A stretch of DNA of 64,000 nucleotides. It comes from Gemmobacter aquatilis. GTDB lineage: Bacteria > Pseudomonadota > Alphaproteobacteria > Rhodobacterales > Rhodobacteraceae. The notes under the pieces are model-generated. The model had not been told where the DNA came from. It did no database searches and saw only the letters and a program-made list of their open reading frames with translations. The stretch covers positions 248,001-312,000 of the forward strand of contig NZ_FOCE01000004.1 in assembly GCF_900110025.1 (NCBI RefSeq), written 5' to 3'. Below are positions 51,438 to 63,584 of this stretch, piece by piece. Each line of letters begins with the position of its first letter. The stretch's first letter is position 1. The position numbers were made by a program, and so were the translations under genes.

Positions 51438-52487
51438 TTACAGCAGGATGAAGTCGAAATTGCCAGCGCCCAGATCGGCAAGCTGCACATCCTTCAAAAC
51501 GAAGCTCAGCACTTCGCCGTCGCTGTCCAGCAGCCGCAGCCGCACATCATCGCCGAATTGTACCATCTCGAACCCGTCATCCATACCCTTGTCCCCATCG
51601 GCAAAGCCGACATCGAACCCCACCAGCTCGATCTTGTCCGCGCTGGGGCCGGTGGCGGTGAAATCGGTCACGATGGCGCGGCCCGCGTCGGTGATGTCGG
51701 GAAAAGCGGCGGCGCTGAGGAACACGAAAGTGTCGCTGCCCGCCCCTCCGGTCACCCGGTCGCCGCCAGAGGTATAGATGCGATCGTCGCCCGCACCGCC
51801 CAATTCCAGATCGGCACCGGATTGGCCGTTCAACTGGTCATCCCCCGCGCCACCGCGCAGCGTATCATCACCGCCCGCACCGATCAGGAAATCGGCCTTG
51901 CGCGTGCCGGTCTTGTCTTCGGGCTCATCGGTGCCGATCCAGATCCTGGGCGCAGCGTCGGCAGCACTGAATGGGCCGGGCAGCGACAGGAAATCAATAT
52001 TCTGCTGCGACATGTCGGCCAGCGCCACATTCTTCAACGTGATCTTCATTTCGTTGCCGCCCGCATCTTCCAGCGAGATCATGACATTCCTGCCGCTTTT
52101 CACCATCGAGAAGCCATCGTTCATGTCAGCATCGCGGTCTTTCCAGTCGATGCCGAACAGCGACAGTTGCAAATGGTCATGCGCCGGGCCCTTGGCCTTG
52201 AAATCGGTGATCGTCACCTCGCTGACCGGCATCCGCAGGTCGAAGATCGACCCCACGGCGACGAAAAAGTCCATGCCGGTGCCGCCGGTCAGGGTGTCGT
52301 TGCCCAGCATGGTCAAACTGTCATGGCCCGCGCCGCCGATCAGCACGTCATTGCCGACATTGCCGTCCAGCGCATCATTGCCGCCACCGCCGTTCAGCGT
52401 GTCGTCCCCCTGCATCCCGAAGAAGACATCCGCGCCCGCGCCACCTGTCTTTTTGTCATTACCTTCGCCACCCTGCCAAAATGCCAT
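51438..52487 (-). CDS. RTX protein 2, built from two tandem repeats of one module
   Basis: 349 residues. It starts directly with GGxGxD repeats (GGEGNDKKTGGAGADVFFGM). The protein is an internal duplication. Each half has a beta-roll followed by a roughly 85-residue unit: DFKAKGPAHDHLQLSLFGID...NDGFSMVKSGRNV in the first, DFTATGPSADKIELVGFDVG...DDGFEMVQFGDDV in the second. Both end in matching VxLADxxxxNxDF strands. The last residues (NFDFILL) are a likely type I secretion signal. AAGGAG precedes the ATG at 52487. Function unknown. Confidence 0.8.
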   Translation of the reverse strand: MAFWQGGEGNDKKTGGAGADVFFGMQGDDTLNGGGGNDALDGNVGNDVLIGGAGHDSLTMLGNDTLTGGTGMDFFVAVGSIFDLRMPVSEVTITDFKAKGPAHDHLQLSLFGIDWKDRDADMNDGFSMVKSGRNVMISLEDAGGNEMKITLKNVALADMSQQNIDFLSLPGPFSAADAAPRIWIGTDEPEDKTGTRKADFLIGAGGDDTLRGGAGDDQLNGQSGADLELGGAGDDRIYTSGGDRVTGGAGSDTFVFLSAAAFPDITDAGRAIVTDFTATGPSADKIELVGFDVGFADGDKGMDDGFEMVQFGDDVRLRLLDSDGEVLSFVLKDVQLADLGAGNFDFILL

Positions 52488-52586
52488 CTCATACTCCTTG
52501 AAAAATCGCAGAAAAAAGCCCCGCCAGAACTGGCAGGGCCTTGATGGGCAGCCTAGGCAGACAGCCTTTTTGCGTCAATCCCCCGA

Positions 52587-53780
52587 TCAGGTGAGGGTTA
52601 GCGCCGCCACGCCCGGAAGCTCCTTGCCTTCCATCCATTCAAGGAAGGCGCCGCCTGCGGTGGAGATGAAGCTGAAATCGTCAGCCGCGCCCGCCTTGTT
52701 CAGCGCCGCCACCGTATCGCCGCCGCCCGCGACAGAGACGAGCTTGCCTGCACGGGTCAGCGCCGCTACCGATTTGGCGGCGGCATTGGTTGCGGCATCG
52801 AAAGGTTCGATCTCGAAGGCGCCCAGCGGGCCGTTCCAGATCAGGGTTTTCGCAGCGGCGAATACCGATTCCAGCGCGGCCACGGTCTGCGGCCCGGCAT
52901 CCAGGATCATCGCATCGGCGGGGCAGGCGCCCACGGAGACGGTTTCATTGGCGGCCCCGGCCTTGAACTCGCGCGCCACCACCACGTCCAGCGGCAGATG
53001 GATGGTGCAGCCTGCCGCCTGCGCCTTGCCCAGAATTTCGCGCGCGGTATCGGCCATGTCGCGTTCGGCCAGGCTCTTGCCGACCTCGACGCCCTGCGCC
53101 ACGAGAAACGTGTTGGCCATGCCGCCGCCGATCACCAGATGATCCACCTTGCTGACCAGATTGCCCAGCAGATCCAGCTTGGTCGAAACCTTGGCGCCGC
53201 CGACCACTGCCACCACCGGGCGTACCGGCTGGCCCAGGGCCGCCTCCAGCGCTTTCAGCTCTGCCGCCATCAGGCGGCCCGCCGCGGCGGGCAGCAGATG
53301 CGCGATGCCCGCGGTGGAGGCATGGGCGCGGTGCGCTGCCGAAAAGGCGTCATTCACATACACATCTCCCAGCGCCGCCATGGCCTTGGCCAGCTCGGGG
53401 TCGTTCTTTTCCTCGCCCGCGTGAAAGCGGGTGTTTTCCAGCAGCACCACATCGCCCGGCCCGGCGCTGGCAATCGCCGCCGCCGCCGGGGCGCCGATGC
53501 AGTCGGTGGCAAAGATCACCGTGCAGCCCAGGGCCGCCGCCAGCGCGTCCTTCACCAGACCCAGGCTCATCGACGGGACAACCTTGCCCTTCGGCCGGTC
53601 GAAATGCGCCAGCAGCACGACCTTGCCGCCCTTGGCCTGAATATCCTTCACCGTGGGCACGATCTTTTCGATCCGGGTCGCATCGGTGACCACGCCGTTT
53701 TCCATCGGCACGTTCACATCGACGCGGGTCAGCACGACCTTGCCCGCCAGATCCATGTCATCAAGGGTTTTCCAAGCCAT
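52587..53780 (-). CDS. pgk: Phosphoglycerate kinase
   Basis: 397 residues. ATP-generating step of glycolysis. Conserved parts are [66 protein letters not shown] and the C-terminal [12 protein letters not shown] and [21 protein letters not shown] at 53780 has GGAGG upstream; the frame opens four codons earlier. Confidence 0.97.
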   Translation of the reverse strand: MAWKTLDDMDLAGKVVLTRVDVNVPMENGVVTDATRIEKIVPTVKDIQAKGGKVVLLAHFDRPKGKVVPSMSLGLVKDALAAALGCTVIFATDCIGAPAAAAIASAGPGDVVLLENTRFHAGEEKNDPELAKAMAALGDVYVNDAFSAAHRAHASTAGIAHLLPAAAGRLMAAELKALEAALGQPVRPVVAVVGGAKVSTKLDLLGNLVSKVDHLVIGGGMANTFLVAQGVEVGKSLAERDMADTAREILGKAQAAGCTIHLPLDVVVAREFKAGAANETVSVGACPADAMILDAGPQTVAALESVFAAAKTLIWNGPLGAFEIEPFDAATNAAAKSVAALTRAGKLVSVAGGGDTVAALNKAGAADDFSFISTAGGAFLEWMEGKELPGVAALTLT

Positions 53781-53913
53781 CACAGCCTCCAAGCATCGGT
53801 TGCCCCCTGTTTCCGCCGAACGCAGCCCCGCGTCAACCGATCACGCGGGTTTGCCCTTTCCCTTGCGCGCGCAGACCATTAGTTTCGCGCCCAGCAAAGA
53901 GGAGACCGCGCCG

Positions 53914-54412
<499 letters not shown>

Positions 54413-54423
<11 letters not shown>

Positions 54424-55015
54424 TCGGGTGATCGCGGGCGGTGTCTTTGCACTGGGTCTGGCGGTGCTGGGGGGCTTTGCGCTCAGCCAGTCGGCCAGTC
54501 CGGCCATGGCCGAAGATAGCCCCGGCCCGAATCTGGTGATTGCGGTGGACGGGCAGGCCAAGGGCGAGATCGTCATTGACCTGCTGCCCGATGTGGCACC
54601 CAAGCATGTGGAACAGATCGTGACGCTGGCCAAGCGCGGCGATTACGACGATGTGGTGTTCCACCGCGTGATTGACGGCTTCATGGCGCAAACCGGCGAC
54701 GTGCAGTTCGGCAAGGGTGCGGGTGGGCCGCAGGCGGGCATGGGCGCTTCGGATCTGCCGGATCTTCCGGCGGAATTCTCGGCCATTCCGTTTGAACGCG
54801 GCGTTGTCGGCATGGCCCGCGCGATGGACCCGGATTCGGCCAACAGCCAGTTCTTCATCATGTTCGCCCCGGCGCCCAATCTGGATGGGCAATATACCGT
54901 GGTGGGCCGGGTGATCTCGGGCATGGATGTGGTGGATGCGATCCGCAAGGGCGACGGGCCGAACGGATCGGTCAGCGCGCCCGACCATATGGTGAAAGTC
55001 AGCGTGCAGGATTGA
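54413..55015 (+). CDS. Exported peptidyl-prolyl isomerase (cyclophilin)
   Basis: 200 residues. A signal sequence or anchor (VIAGGVFALGLAVLGGFALSQSASPAMAE) precedes a cyclophilin domain with FHRVIDGFMAQTGDVQFGKG and SANSQFFIMFAPAPNLDGQYTV. It is a periplasmic paralogue of the preceding gene and overlaps it by 11 bases, so the pair is a tandem duplication in which one copy gained export. It ends in a hairpin terminator. Confidence 0.92.
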
Positions 55016-55024
55016 CGGATGCGC

Positions 55025-55060
55025 GCGGGGCGCGATTGTTGCGCCCCGCCCGTTTTGGTT
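55025..55060 (+). terminator. Terminator of the cyclophilin pair
   Basis: Perfect 9-base stem GCGGGGCGC / GCGCCCCGC with a 7-base loop, followed by a weak T-run (CCGTTTTGGTT). Confidence 0.7.
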
Positions 55061-55086
55061 CCGTGGCTTGTTGCGTAATTGCCGAG

Positions 55087-55116
55087 TTGACCGGGGCGTG
55101 CGGGCCTGACTAAGGT
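55087..55116 (+). promoter_or_regulatory. Candidate promoter of RTX protein 3
   Basis: TTGACC (55087-55092) and TAAGGT (55111-55116), 18 bases apart, 25 bases upstream of the start. The -10 is a poor match. Confidence 0.4.
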
Positions 55117-55141
55117 CTGCCAGCCAACCGGAGGTTTCCCG

Positions 55142-56221
55142 ATGCCCACCATTTCCTATCTCAAATCGACCGATGCGCTGGCGTCGGCATTTCTTGCCTT
55201 GTTCGGCAGCGCAACGGTTTCCAAGATGACCGATACAAATCTTGTGCTCGATACCAGCGCGCTCAAGTTCATCTTCTCCGGAACCGGCCTTGCCTATGAT
55301 GTGCAGGGCGATGTTCTGACTGGTTTCAGTGGTGGCGAGATCAATGGCCTGAATGTGGTGAGTGGCGACAATGTTGTGGCGCGCTTCATCGGCCTAGAGG
55401 TAGATGCCTCGGCTTTTCCGGGCTTTGACGACCCTGCCGCGCCTGCGCAATTGCTGAACTATCTGGCCACGCTGGACTGGACGATCAACGGCACGCAGGC
55501 GACCGATACGCTCAACTTCGGGCCGTCGAGCGGCTATTCCTTCCCGCTTGGCCTGACCATCAACGCCAGTGGTGGCGGTGACGTGATTGTCGGTGCAGCG
55601 GGGAACGACGAAATCCATGCCGGCAGCGGCAATGACAAGATCTATGACAGCGCCGGTGACGACAAGGTCTATGGTGATGCGGGCAACGACACCGTGTTCG
55701 AGGTGACAAGCATCGTTTCGGGCAACGACTCGATCTATGGCGGCGCGGGCAAGGATAGCCTGGCTGGTGGCGCGGGCGACGATCTGATCAGCGGCGACAC
55801 CGGCGCGGACAAGCTCTGGGGCGGTGCCGACAATGACATGCTCTATGGCGGCGCCGGGGGCGACAAGCTCTATGGCGACGATGGCGCCGACAGCCTGTAT
55901 GGCGATGCGGCGAACGACCAGATCTTCGGCGGCGGCGGCGCGGACTGGATCTATGCCGGCAAGGGACGCGACGTGCTGTTTGGTGGCGCAGATGCCGATC
56001 ACTTCCAGTTCCAGAAGGAGGATGGTCCCGACACGATCAGTGATTTCGATATTGCCGAGGACGTGATCGTCTTCAAGAACCTCTCGGCCGCCGATATTGC
56101 CGACATGGAATTCCGCGATGATGATGGCAATACCGTGATCATCTATGAAGACGGCCGCCTGACGGTCATGGGTGTCGTTTCGACCGATCTGGTCTGGGAT
56201 GAGAACCTGATTTCGATCTGA
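55142..56221 (+). CDS. Small RTX calcium-binding protein 3
   Basis: 359 residues. An N-terminal domain of about 135 residues (ISYLKSTDALASAFLALFGS, GDVLTGFSGGEINGLNVV) resembles that of RTX protein 1. About 140-290 are nonapeptide repeats (GNDKIYDSAGDDKVYGDAG, GADKLWGGADNDMLYGGAG and more). The C-terminal domain has DTISDFDIAEDVIVF and ends with a likely secretion signal (DENLISI). GGAGG precedes the ATG. Expected to be exported by a type I system encoded elsewhere; role unknown (adhesin, biofilm or surface-layer protein are possibilities). Confidence 0.82.
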   Translation: MPTISYLKSTDALASAFLALFGSATVSKMTDTNLVLDTSALKFIFSGTGLAYDVQGDVLTGFSGGEINGLNVVSGDNVVARFIGLEVDASAFPGFDDPAAPAQLLNYLATLDWTINGTQATDTLNFGPSSGYSFPLGLTINASGGGDVIVGAAGNDEIHAGSGNDKIYDSAGDDKVYGDAGNDTVFEVTSIVSGNDSIYGGAGKDSLAGGAGDDLISGDTGADKLWGGADNDMLYGGAGGDKLYGDDGADSLYGDAANDQIFGGGGADWIYAGKGRDVLFGGADADHFQFQKEDGPDTISDFDIAEDVIVFKNLSAADIADMEFRDDDGNTVIIYEDGRLTVMGVVSTDLVWDENLISI

Positions 56222-56241
56222 CCCGATCTGTAGACCAATAG

Positions 56242-56276
56242 AAAAGGGGCGTGGAGTGATCCGCGCCCCTTTTCTT
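56242..56276. terminator. Bidirectional terminator between RTX 3 and tyrS
   Basis: AAAAGGGGCG and CGCCCCTTTT arms around an inner partly paired loop, flanked by A and T runs. Confidence 0.88.
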
Positions 56277-56291
56277 TGCCGGATCGCCCGA

Positions 56292-57542
56292 TCAGTCCAG
56301 CGTGACCAGCGCGTGGCGTTTCTTGCCCGCGGTCAGCTTCAGCGGATCGACCAGATCGGCGGCATGGATCTTGTGGCCGGCATCCAGCACGATTTCATCG
56401 TTCAACCGGGCGCCGCCTTCCTGAATCAGCCGCTTGGCATCCTTGCCCGAGGCGGCAAGGCCCGAGCGCACGAACAGTTGCGCCACGGTGATTCCGTCAG
56501 CCACATCAGCCACGTTGAGCGTGAGCGTCGGCAGGTCGTCGCCCACGCCGCCCTTTTCAAACACCTCGCGCGCCGTGGCTTCCGCCGCCGCCGCCGCATC
56601 TTCGCCGTGCAGCAGCGCCGTCACCGCATTGGCGAGGATGATCTTCGCGCCGTTGATCTCTGACCCCTGCAGCGCGCCCAGGCGGGTGCATTCATCCAGC
56701 GGCAGTTCGGTATACAGCTTCAGGAACCGGCCCACATCGGCATCGGTGGTGTTGCGCCAGAACTGCCAGAACTCGTAAGGGCTCAGCATCGCGCCGTTCA
56801 GCCAGACCGCGCCCCCCGCCGATTTGCCCATCTTCTTGCCGTCGCTGGTGGTCAGCAGCGGCGAGGTGAGGCCGTAAATCTCGTGGTCCAGCACCCGGCG
56901 GGTCAGGTCGATGCCGTTGACGATATTGCCCCACTGATCCGACCCGCCCATCTGCAACAAACAGCCATAGCGGCGGTTCAGTTCAAGAAAATCATAGGCT
57001 TGCAGGATCATGTAGTTGAATTCAAGGAAGGACAGGCTTTGTTCCCGGTCCAGCCGCGATTTCACGGATTCGAAGGACAGCATCCGGTTCACGCTGAAAT
57101 GCCGCCCGATGTCGCGCAGGAATTCCAGGTAGTTCAGATTGTCCAGCCATTCGGCATTGTTCAGCATGATCGCGCCATTCGGCGCATCGGAATAATCAAG
57201 GTAGCGCGCGAAGACCTGCTTCATGCCCGCAATGTTCTCGTCGATCTTTTCCGGGGTCAGCAGCGGGCGTTCTTCGGCGCGGAACGACGGGTCGCCCACC
57301 TTGGTGGTGCCGCCGCCCATCAGGGTGATCGGCTTGTGCCCGGTCTTTTGCAGCCAGCGCAACATCATGATGTTGAGCAGGTGGCCCACATGCAGCGAGG
57401 CCGCCGTGGCGTCATAGCCGATATAGGCAGGCACGACCCCCTTGACCAAAGCCTCGTCGAGCGCCTGATAATCGGTGCAGTCGGCCAGATAGCCGCGCTC
57501 GATCATCACGCGCATGAAGTCGGATTTCGGATGGTAGGTCAT
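56292..57542 (-). CDS. tyrS: Tyrosyl-tRNA synthetase
   Basis: 416 residues, standard bacterial TyrRS. Charges tRNA-Tyr. Signature sites are the HIGH motif as HVGHLLNIM, the KMSKS motif as [10 protein letters not shown], the tyrosine-binding [12 protein letters not shown] and [11 protein letters not shown], and a C-terminal S4 RNA-binding domain ([17 protein letters not shown]). It is divergent from anmK, as in many alphaproteobacteria. Confidence 0.97.
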   Translation of the reverse strand: MTYHPKSDFMRVMIERGYLADCTDYQALDEALVKGVVPAYIGYDATAASLHVGHLLNIMMLRWLQKTGHKPITLMGGGTTKVGDPSFRAEERPLLTPEKIDENIAGMKQVFARYLDYSDAPNGAIMLNNAEWLDNLNYLEFLRDIGRHFSVNRMLSFESVKSRLDREQSLSFLEFNYMILQAYDFLELNRRYGCLLQMGGSDQWGNIVNGIDLTRRVLDHEIYGLTSPLLTTSDGKKMGKSAGGAVWLNGAMLSPYEFWQFWRNTTDADVGRFLKLYTELPLDECTRLGALQGSEINGAKIILANAVTALLHGEDAAAAAEATAREVFEKGGVGDDLPTLTLNVADVADGITVAQLFVRSGLAASGKDAKRLIQEGGARLNDEIVLDAGHKIHAADLVDPLKLTAGKKRHALVTLD

Positions 57543-57604
57543 CGCTCTCTCGTGTCTTATGACGGTGCATCGCGTATACCGGGGGCAGGGGGCAAGGGGA
57601 AGTC

Positions 57605-58705
57605 ATGTTGAAGGCTGGGCCGGTCTGGGCTTTGGGGGCAATGTCGGGAACCTCGCTGGATGGGGTGGATGCGGCAATGCTGTTCACCGATGGCGAGCGG
57701 ATCGTGGAGTTTGGCGAGACGGGCTACCGCGCCTATGAGACGGACGAGCGCGAGATCATCCGCGCTGCCCTTGGCCTGTGGCCCGACGCGGCCGAGGTTG
57801 ATCCGGCGGCGGAGGTGGTGGAACTGGCCCATGCCGAACTTCTCAGCACCATTGCCGGGGCGGAACTGGTGGGGTTTCACGGCCAGACGCTGGCACATGA
57901 TCCGCGCGGACGCGGCACGCATCAGGCGGGGTCAGGCTCGGTTCTGGCCGAGGTGCTGGGCGTGCCGGTGGTCTGGGATTTTCGCAGCGCCGATGTGGCG
58001 CTTGGCGGGCAGGGCGCGCCGCTGGCGCCCTATTTCCATTTTGCCTGCGCCCGCTGGATCGGCGCAGAAGAACCGCTGGCCTTTCTCAACCTTGGCGGGG
58101 TTGGCAATCTGACATGGGTTGACCCGCGCCAGCCCAAGGCCGAAAGCACCGGCGCCTGTCTGGCCTTCGATACTGGCCCGGCCAATGCGCCGGTGAATGA
58201 TCTGATGGTGCAGCGTCTTGGGCGGACGCAGGACGAAGGCGGGGCACTGGCGGCCAGCGGGCAGGCGGATGCGGCGATCATTGCTGCGTTTCTGGCCCAT
58301 CCGTTCTTTGCCCGCATTCCGCCGAAATCGCTGGACCGCAACGATTTCCATGGGCTGCTTCATGCGGTTGCGGGCCTGTCCGATGCCGATGCCGCCGCCA
58401 CGCTGACCCGTGCCGCCGCCGAGGCTGTGGCTGCAGGCGCCGCGCATTTCCCTGCCCCGGTGGCGCGCCTGCTGGTGTCAGGCGGTGGGCGGCACAATGC
58501 CACGCTGATGGCGCATCTGCGTGCGGTGATGGGCTGCGAGGTGCTGCCGGTCGAGGCGGTGGGGCTGAATGGCGACATGCTGGAGGCGCAGGCCTTTGCC
58601 TATCTGGCGGTGCGCGTGGCCCGGGGGCTGCCGACCTCGGGGCCGTCAACCACCGGGGTGGCCGCCGATGTCGGCGGCGGGCAGATCAGCTATCCCGGCG
58701 CCTAG
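57605..58705 (+). CDS. anmK: Anhydro-N-acetylmuramic acid kinase
   Basis: 366 residues. Phosphorylates and opens 1,6-anhydro-MurNAc for cell-wall recycling. Conserved segments are [71 protein letters not shown] and [20 protein letters not shown] precedes the ATG. Its 3' end overlaps the convergent rarD gene by 20 bases. Confidence 0.95.
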   Translation: MLKAGPVWALGAMSGTSLDGVDAAMLFTDGERIVEFGETGYRAYETDEREIIRAALGLWPDAAEVDPAAEVVELAHAELLSTIAGAELVGFHGQTLAHDPRGRGTHQAGSGSVLAEVLGVPVVWDFRSADVALGGQGAPLAPYFHFACARWIGAEEPLAFLNLGGVGNLTWVDPRQPKAESTGACLAFDTGPANAPVNDLMVQRLGRTQDEGGALAASGQADAAIIAAFLAHPFFARIPPKSLDRNDFHGLLHAVAGLSDADAAATLTRAAAEAVAAGAAHFPAPVARLLVSGGGRHNATLMAHLRAVMGCEVLPVEAVGLNGDMLEAQAFAYLAVRVARGLPTSGPSTTGVAADVGGGQISYPGA

Positions 58706-59582
58706 AGGCGCGGAACATGCCATAGGTATAGATCGCCAGCGCCGCCCAGATCATCGGGAAGGCAACCATGCGCGCGGTGCCGAACGGCTCGTCAAACACG
58801 AAGACGGCGCAGAGGAAGATCATCGTCGGCGCCACATATTGCAGGATGCCGATGGTGGACAGGCGCAACAGCTTGGCCCCGTTGGCATAGCAGATCAGCG
58901 GCACGGCGGTCACCACACCGGCCAGCGGCAACATCCAGTCGTTGAAGAAACTGCCGGTCAGGAAATGGCTGTGCCCCGAGACCTGCACCCAGATGGCATA
59001 GACCAGCGCGAAGGGCAGCAGGATCAGCACCTCCAGCATGAAGCCCTGATTGGGGCCGATCGGCAGTTGCTTCTTGAAATAGCCATAGGCGGCGAAGGTG
59101 GCCGTCATCCCCAGCGCCAGCACTGGCAGGCGCCCGGCTTCCCATGTCAGCACCGCGACGGCGCAGCAGGCCAGCGCGATGGCGGCGATCTGCGCCCGGT
59201 TCATCCGTTCGCGCAGCAGCGTGGCGCCCAGAAACACGCTGACCAGCGGGTTGATGTAATAGCCGAGCGCCGCATCCAGCGCATGGCCGTGCTGGATCGC
59301 CCAGACATAGATGCCCCAGTTCAGCGAGATCAGCAGTGCCGTCACCCCCGCCATGATCAGCATCCGCGGATTGTGCAGCGCGGCCTTCAGCTCGGACGTG
59401 CGGCGCAGCGCGATCAGCACGGCCCCTGCCACCGGCACCGACCAGATGACGCGATGTGCGATGACCTCGGCGGCCGGGATATGCGACAGCGCCTTCATGT
59501 AAAGCGGCAGGAAGCCCCACATCACATAAGCGGACAGCGCAAAGGCCAGACCGCGCGGAGAATCTGTGTTTTGCTGTGTCAT
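58686..59582 (-). CDS. rarD: RarD-type EamA permease
   Basis: 298 residues, ten predicted membrane helices in two EamA repeats. [44 protein letters not shown] and [26 protein letters not shown] are characteristic of RarD. Substrate unknown; RarD was named for chloramphenicol sensitivity. AAGGGG precedes the ATG at 59582. Overlaps anmK tail to tail by 20 bases. Confidence 0.88.
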   Translation of the reverse strand: MTQQNTDSPRGLAFALSAYVMWGFLPLYMKALSHIPAAEVIAHRVIWSVPVAGAVLIALRRTSELKAALHNPRMLIMAGVTALLISLNWGIYVWAIQHGHALDAALGYYINPLVSVFLGATLLRERMNRAQIAAIALACCAVAVLTWEAGRLPVLALGMTATFAAYGYFKKQLPIGPNQGFMLEVLILLPFALVYAIWVQVSGHSHFLTGSFFNDWMLPLAGVVTAVPLICYANGAKLLRLSTIGILQYVAPTMIFLCAVFVFDEPFGTARMVAFPMIWAALAIYTYGMFRASRRRDS

Positions 59583-59681
59583 GCCCCTTGCCTAAAACCT
59601 CGGCAGGCGGGCCGCCACGGCTATCTTGTGCCGGGCACAATACGGCGTGACGTGGCGCCCCGCAGGGCGCCACGCGTGGGC

Positions 59682-60176
59682 TCAGGCCGGTTTCGCCAGC
59701 ACGCCCGCCAGCTTCTCTGACACAAGGCCGAAGACATTGCCGATCACCAGTGAGGCGCTGACGATGCCACAGGCCTTGAGCAGTGCGGCAGGATCGCCGA
59801 TGGCGACGCTGGTCAGCAGGCAGAAGGCCGCCGTCGAGGCATAGCCGTAGACCGCCGCCGGGATCGTCGCCAGCACGGGCAGATGCGCCCCCAGCACCAG
59901 AACCACGACCGAGACGCCGACAATCGCCGAGGTCACGATGACCGAGCCGCCGACGGTTGCCACAACGAACAGCGTGACCCCGGCCACCGCGACCCCCCAC
60001 AGGTGGTTGATCACCGATTTGCGCAGCCCCTCCGCCTTGCCGCCGGTGTGATAGAAACTGCCCCATGCGATGAAAAGCGCCCAGACCTGCAGGCCAAGCC
60101 CCGATCCAAGGCAAAGCCATGTCGCCACGGCGGCCAGAAGCCCGATCGAGATCGCAAGGGCTGTGATGATGTTCAT
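59682..60176 (-). CDS. DUF1097 membrane protein
   Basis: 164 residues, about five hydrophobic helices. The N-terminal ITALAISIGLLAAVATWLCL, WALFIAWGSFYHTGGKAEGL and GAHLPVLATIPAAVYGYASTAAF are typical of DUF1097 inner-membrane proteins. The function of the family is not known; some relatives are linked to transport. GGAGG precedes the ATG at 60176. It lies between rarD and eno with no clear partner. Confidence 0.8.
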   Translation of the reverse strand: MNIITALAISIGLLAAVATWLCLGSGLGLQVWALFIAWGSFYHTGGKAEGLRKSVINHLWGVAVAGVTLFVVATVGGSVIVTSAIVGVSVVVLVLGAHLPVLATIPAAVYGYASTAAFCLLTSVAIGDPAALLKACGIVSASLVIGNVFGLVSEKLAGVLAKPA

Positions 60177-60290
60177 TCCGTTCCTCCTCCCAAGACGCCG
60201 CCTTTTTCTGCTGGCGGTCGGCGGGCAAGCTGGGACAGGGGCGGCGGGCGGGCAATGGCACCTAGGTCTCTACGACCCGAACAAAAGCAA

Positions 60291-60318
60291 AACCCGCCGG
60301 GATTGCGCCCGGCGGGTT
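60291..60318 (-). terminator. Intrinsic terminator of eno
   Basis: On the minus strand an 11-base perfect stem (AACCCGCCGGG paired with CCCGGCGGGTT) with a 6-base loop is followed by a U-rich run (TTGCTTTTGTT). Confidence 0.9.
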
Positions 60319-60338
60319 CGACCAAAGGCTTATGGCCT

Positions 60339-61658
<1,320 letters not shown>

Positions 61659-62558
61659 TTACCCTGCGGCGCCCGTCGTGGGAAGGGCGCGTTTGCGCAA
61701 ACGTTCGCGGGCAAAGGTATAAAGCCCCGAGGCGATGATCAGCGCCGCGCCGCCCAGCGTCACCGCATCGGGCCGCTCGCCGAACACCAGCATGCCGATG
61801 ACCAGCGCGAAGACGAGGCGAGAGTAGCGGAACGGGGTGATGGCCGAAACCTCACCCAGCCGCATCGCCTGGGTGATCGCCCAATAGGCGGTGATCCCGA
61901 AGAACAGCGCGCCCGCAATATAGCCCGCCTGCGCCGGGCTGGGCATCATCGCGCCCCCCGTCACCGCCAGCATCAGCGCGCCCAGCACGGTGACCGCCGC
62001 AAAGCCCCAGGCCGAGATTTGCGAGGTGGTGATGGTCTGCGGAATACGCCGGGTTGCCACGTCGCGGATCGACAGGCCAAACACCGCCAGCACCGACCAG
62101 AGCGAGGCGAGGCGGAAACCCTCCATCCCCGGGCGGATGATGATCATCACGCCGACAAAGCCCACGCAGATCGCGCTCCACCGCCGCCAGCCGACCTTTT
62201 CGCCCAGAAACAGCGCAGCGCCCAGTGTCACCGCCAGCGGGGCAGCCTGAAAGATCGCGGTGGCCGAGGTCAGTGGCGTCAGCGCCAGCGCGGTGACAAA
62301 GCCCAGCGTGCCGATCATCTCGCCCAGATTGCGCCAGACCACCGCCGGATGCCAGGCCAGCCGCGACCAGGCGCGCGCGCCGTCATGCCGGGCCATCGCG
62401 GCAAAGACCGGCGTGCCGGCGAGGCCGAGCATCAGCAGGATCTGCCCGGTCGGCAGCCCCGCCGCCGCCCATTTGATGAACATGTCCTCCAGCGCGAAGC
62501 CGCCCATGGCGGCGACCATCAGCAGGATGCCTCGCAGATTGTCACGGCTGTCGGTCAT
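61659..62558 (-). CDS. EamA/DMT-family transporter
   Basis: 299 residues with ten predicted membrane helices in two EamA halves: GILLMVAAMGGFALEDMFIKW, LALTPLTSATAIFQAAPLAVTLGAALFLGEKVGWRRW, and AITPFRYSRLVFALVIGMLVFGERPD. The family exports metabolites; substrate unknown. AAAGGA precedes the ATG at 62558. Divergent from another EamA transporter 141 bases away. Confidence 0.87.
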   Translation of the reverse strand: MTDSRDNLRGILLMVAAMGGFALEDMFIKWAAAGLPTGQILLMLGLAGTPVFAAMARHDGARAWSRLAWHPAVVWRNLGEMIGTLGFVTALALTPLTSATAIFQAAPLAVTLGAALFLGEKVGWRRWSAICVGFVGVMIIIRPGMEGFRLASLWSVLAVFGLSIRDVATRRIPQTITTSQISAWGFAAVTVLGALMLAVTGGAMMPSPAQAGYIAGALFFGITAYWAITQAMRLGEVSAITPFRYSRLVFALVIGMLVFGERPDAVTLGGAALIIASGLYTFARERLRKRALPTTGAAG

Positions 62559-62699
62559 CGCGGTCCTTTCCCGGCCCGCATCCGGGGGGCCTGAATGACG
62601 CGCGGTTTACGCCTTGCGCGCCCGATCCTCCAGACCCAAACCCCGCTTGACAGGGGCGGCGGGGAAAGAAATTGTCCGCCCGGTAAAATTCGGGGGTAG

Positions 62700-63584
62700 A
62701 TGATGCGCAAGGACCGGCTGGACGGACAGGGGCTTGCGGCGCTTCTGGGGGTGGCGATGCTGCTGGCAGCCAATCAGGTGATCGTCAAGATCACCACGGC
62801 GGGTCTGCAGCCGGTGTTCTTCGCGGGCGCGCGCTCGGCGCTGGCGGTGCTGTTCATTGCGGGCTGGATGGCGCTGCGCGGGCTGCCGATGCGCTATGTG
62901 CGCGGCACGCTGGGGCCGGGATTACTGATCGGGACGGTGTTCGCGGCAGAGTTCCTGTGCCTGTTCATGGCGCTGGATCTGACCACGGTCAGCCGCGCCG
63001 TGATCATCTTCTATTCCATGCCCGTCTGGCTGGCGATTGCCGCGCATTTCGGCCTGCCGGGGGAAAGGTTGTCGCCGCTGCGGGGCCTTGGCCTTGCGCT
63101 GGCCTTTGCGGGCACGGCCTGGGCGATCCTTGATCGGTCAGGCGGGCAGGGGCAGGCGAGCCTTGCGGGCGATCTTTATGCGCTTGGCGGCGCGCTCGGC
63201 TGGGCGGGCACCGCTTTTCTGGCACGCCGCCCGGCGATGGCCAAGGTGGGGCCAGAGATGCAGCTTCTGTGGATGGTCGGTGTGTCCGGGCCGATCCTGT
63301 TGCTGGCGGCGCCCGCCTTCGGGCCACTGCTGCGCGCGGTGGAGCCGATCCACTGGTTCTGGCTGGTGTTTCAGGCCTCGGTCGTGGTGGCGGGGGGCTT
63401 CATCACCTGGCTGTGGCTGCTGGGGCGCTATCCGGCGGCGACGGTCGCAAGCTTTTCGTTCCTGACCCCGATCCTCAGTCTGTTGTTCGGTTGGCTGGTG
63501 ATGGGAGAGCATCTTGGCCCGGCGATTCTTGGCGCGGCGGGGCTGGTCGCGGTGGGAATCATCCTGATCAACCGCCGCGGCTGA
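62700..63584 (+). CDS. EamA/DMT-family transporter
   Basis: 294 residues, ten predicted helices in two EamA halves: GLAALLGVAMLLAANQVIVKI, FMALDLTTVSRAVIIFYSMPVWLAIAAHFGLPGERLSPL, and ATVASFSFLTPILSLLFGWLVMGEHLGPAILG. Either ATG 62700 or ATG 62703 may start it; neither has a strong ribosome-binding site. Substrate unknown. Last gene before a long gene-free end. Confidence 0.87.
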   Translation: MMRKDRLDGQGLAALLGVAMLLAANQVIVKITTAGLQPVFFAGARSALAVLFIAGWMALRGLPMRYVRGTLGPGLLIGTVFAAEFLCLFMALDLTTVSRAVIIFYSMPVWLAIAAHFGLPGERLSPLRGLGLALAFAGTAWAILDRSGGQGQASLAGDLYALGGALGWAGTAFLARRPAMAKVGPEMQLLWMVGVSGPILLLAAPAFGPLLRAVEPIHWFWLVFQASVVVAGGFITWLWLLGRYPAATVASFSFLTPILSLLFGWLVMGEHLGPAILGAAGLVAVGIILINRRG

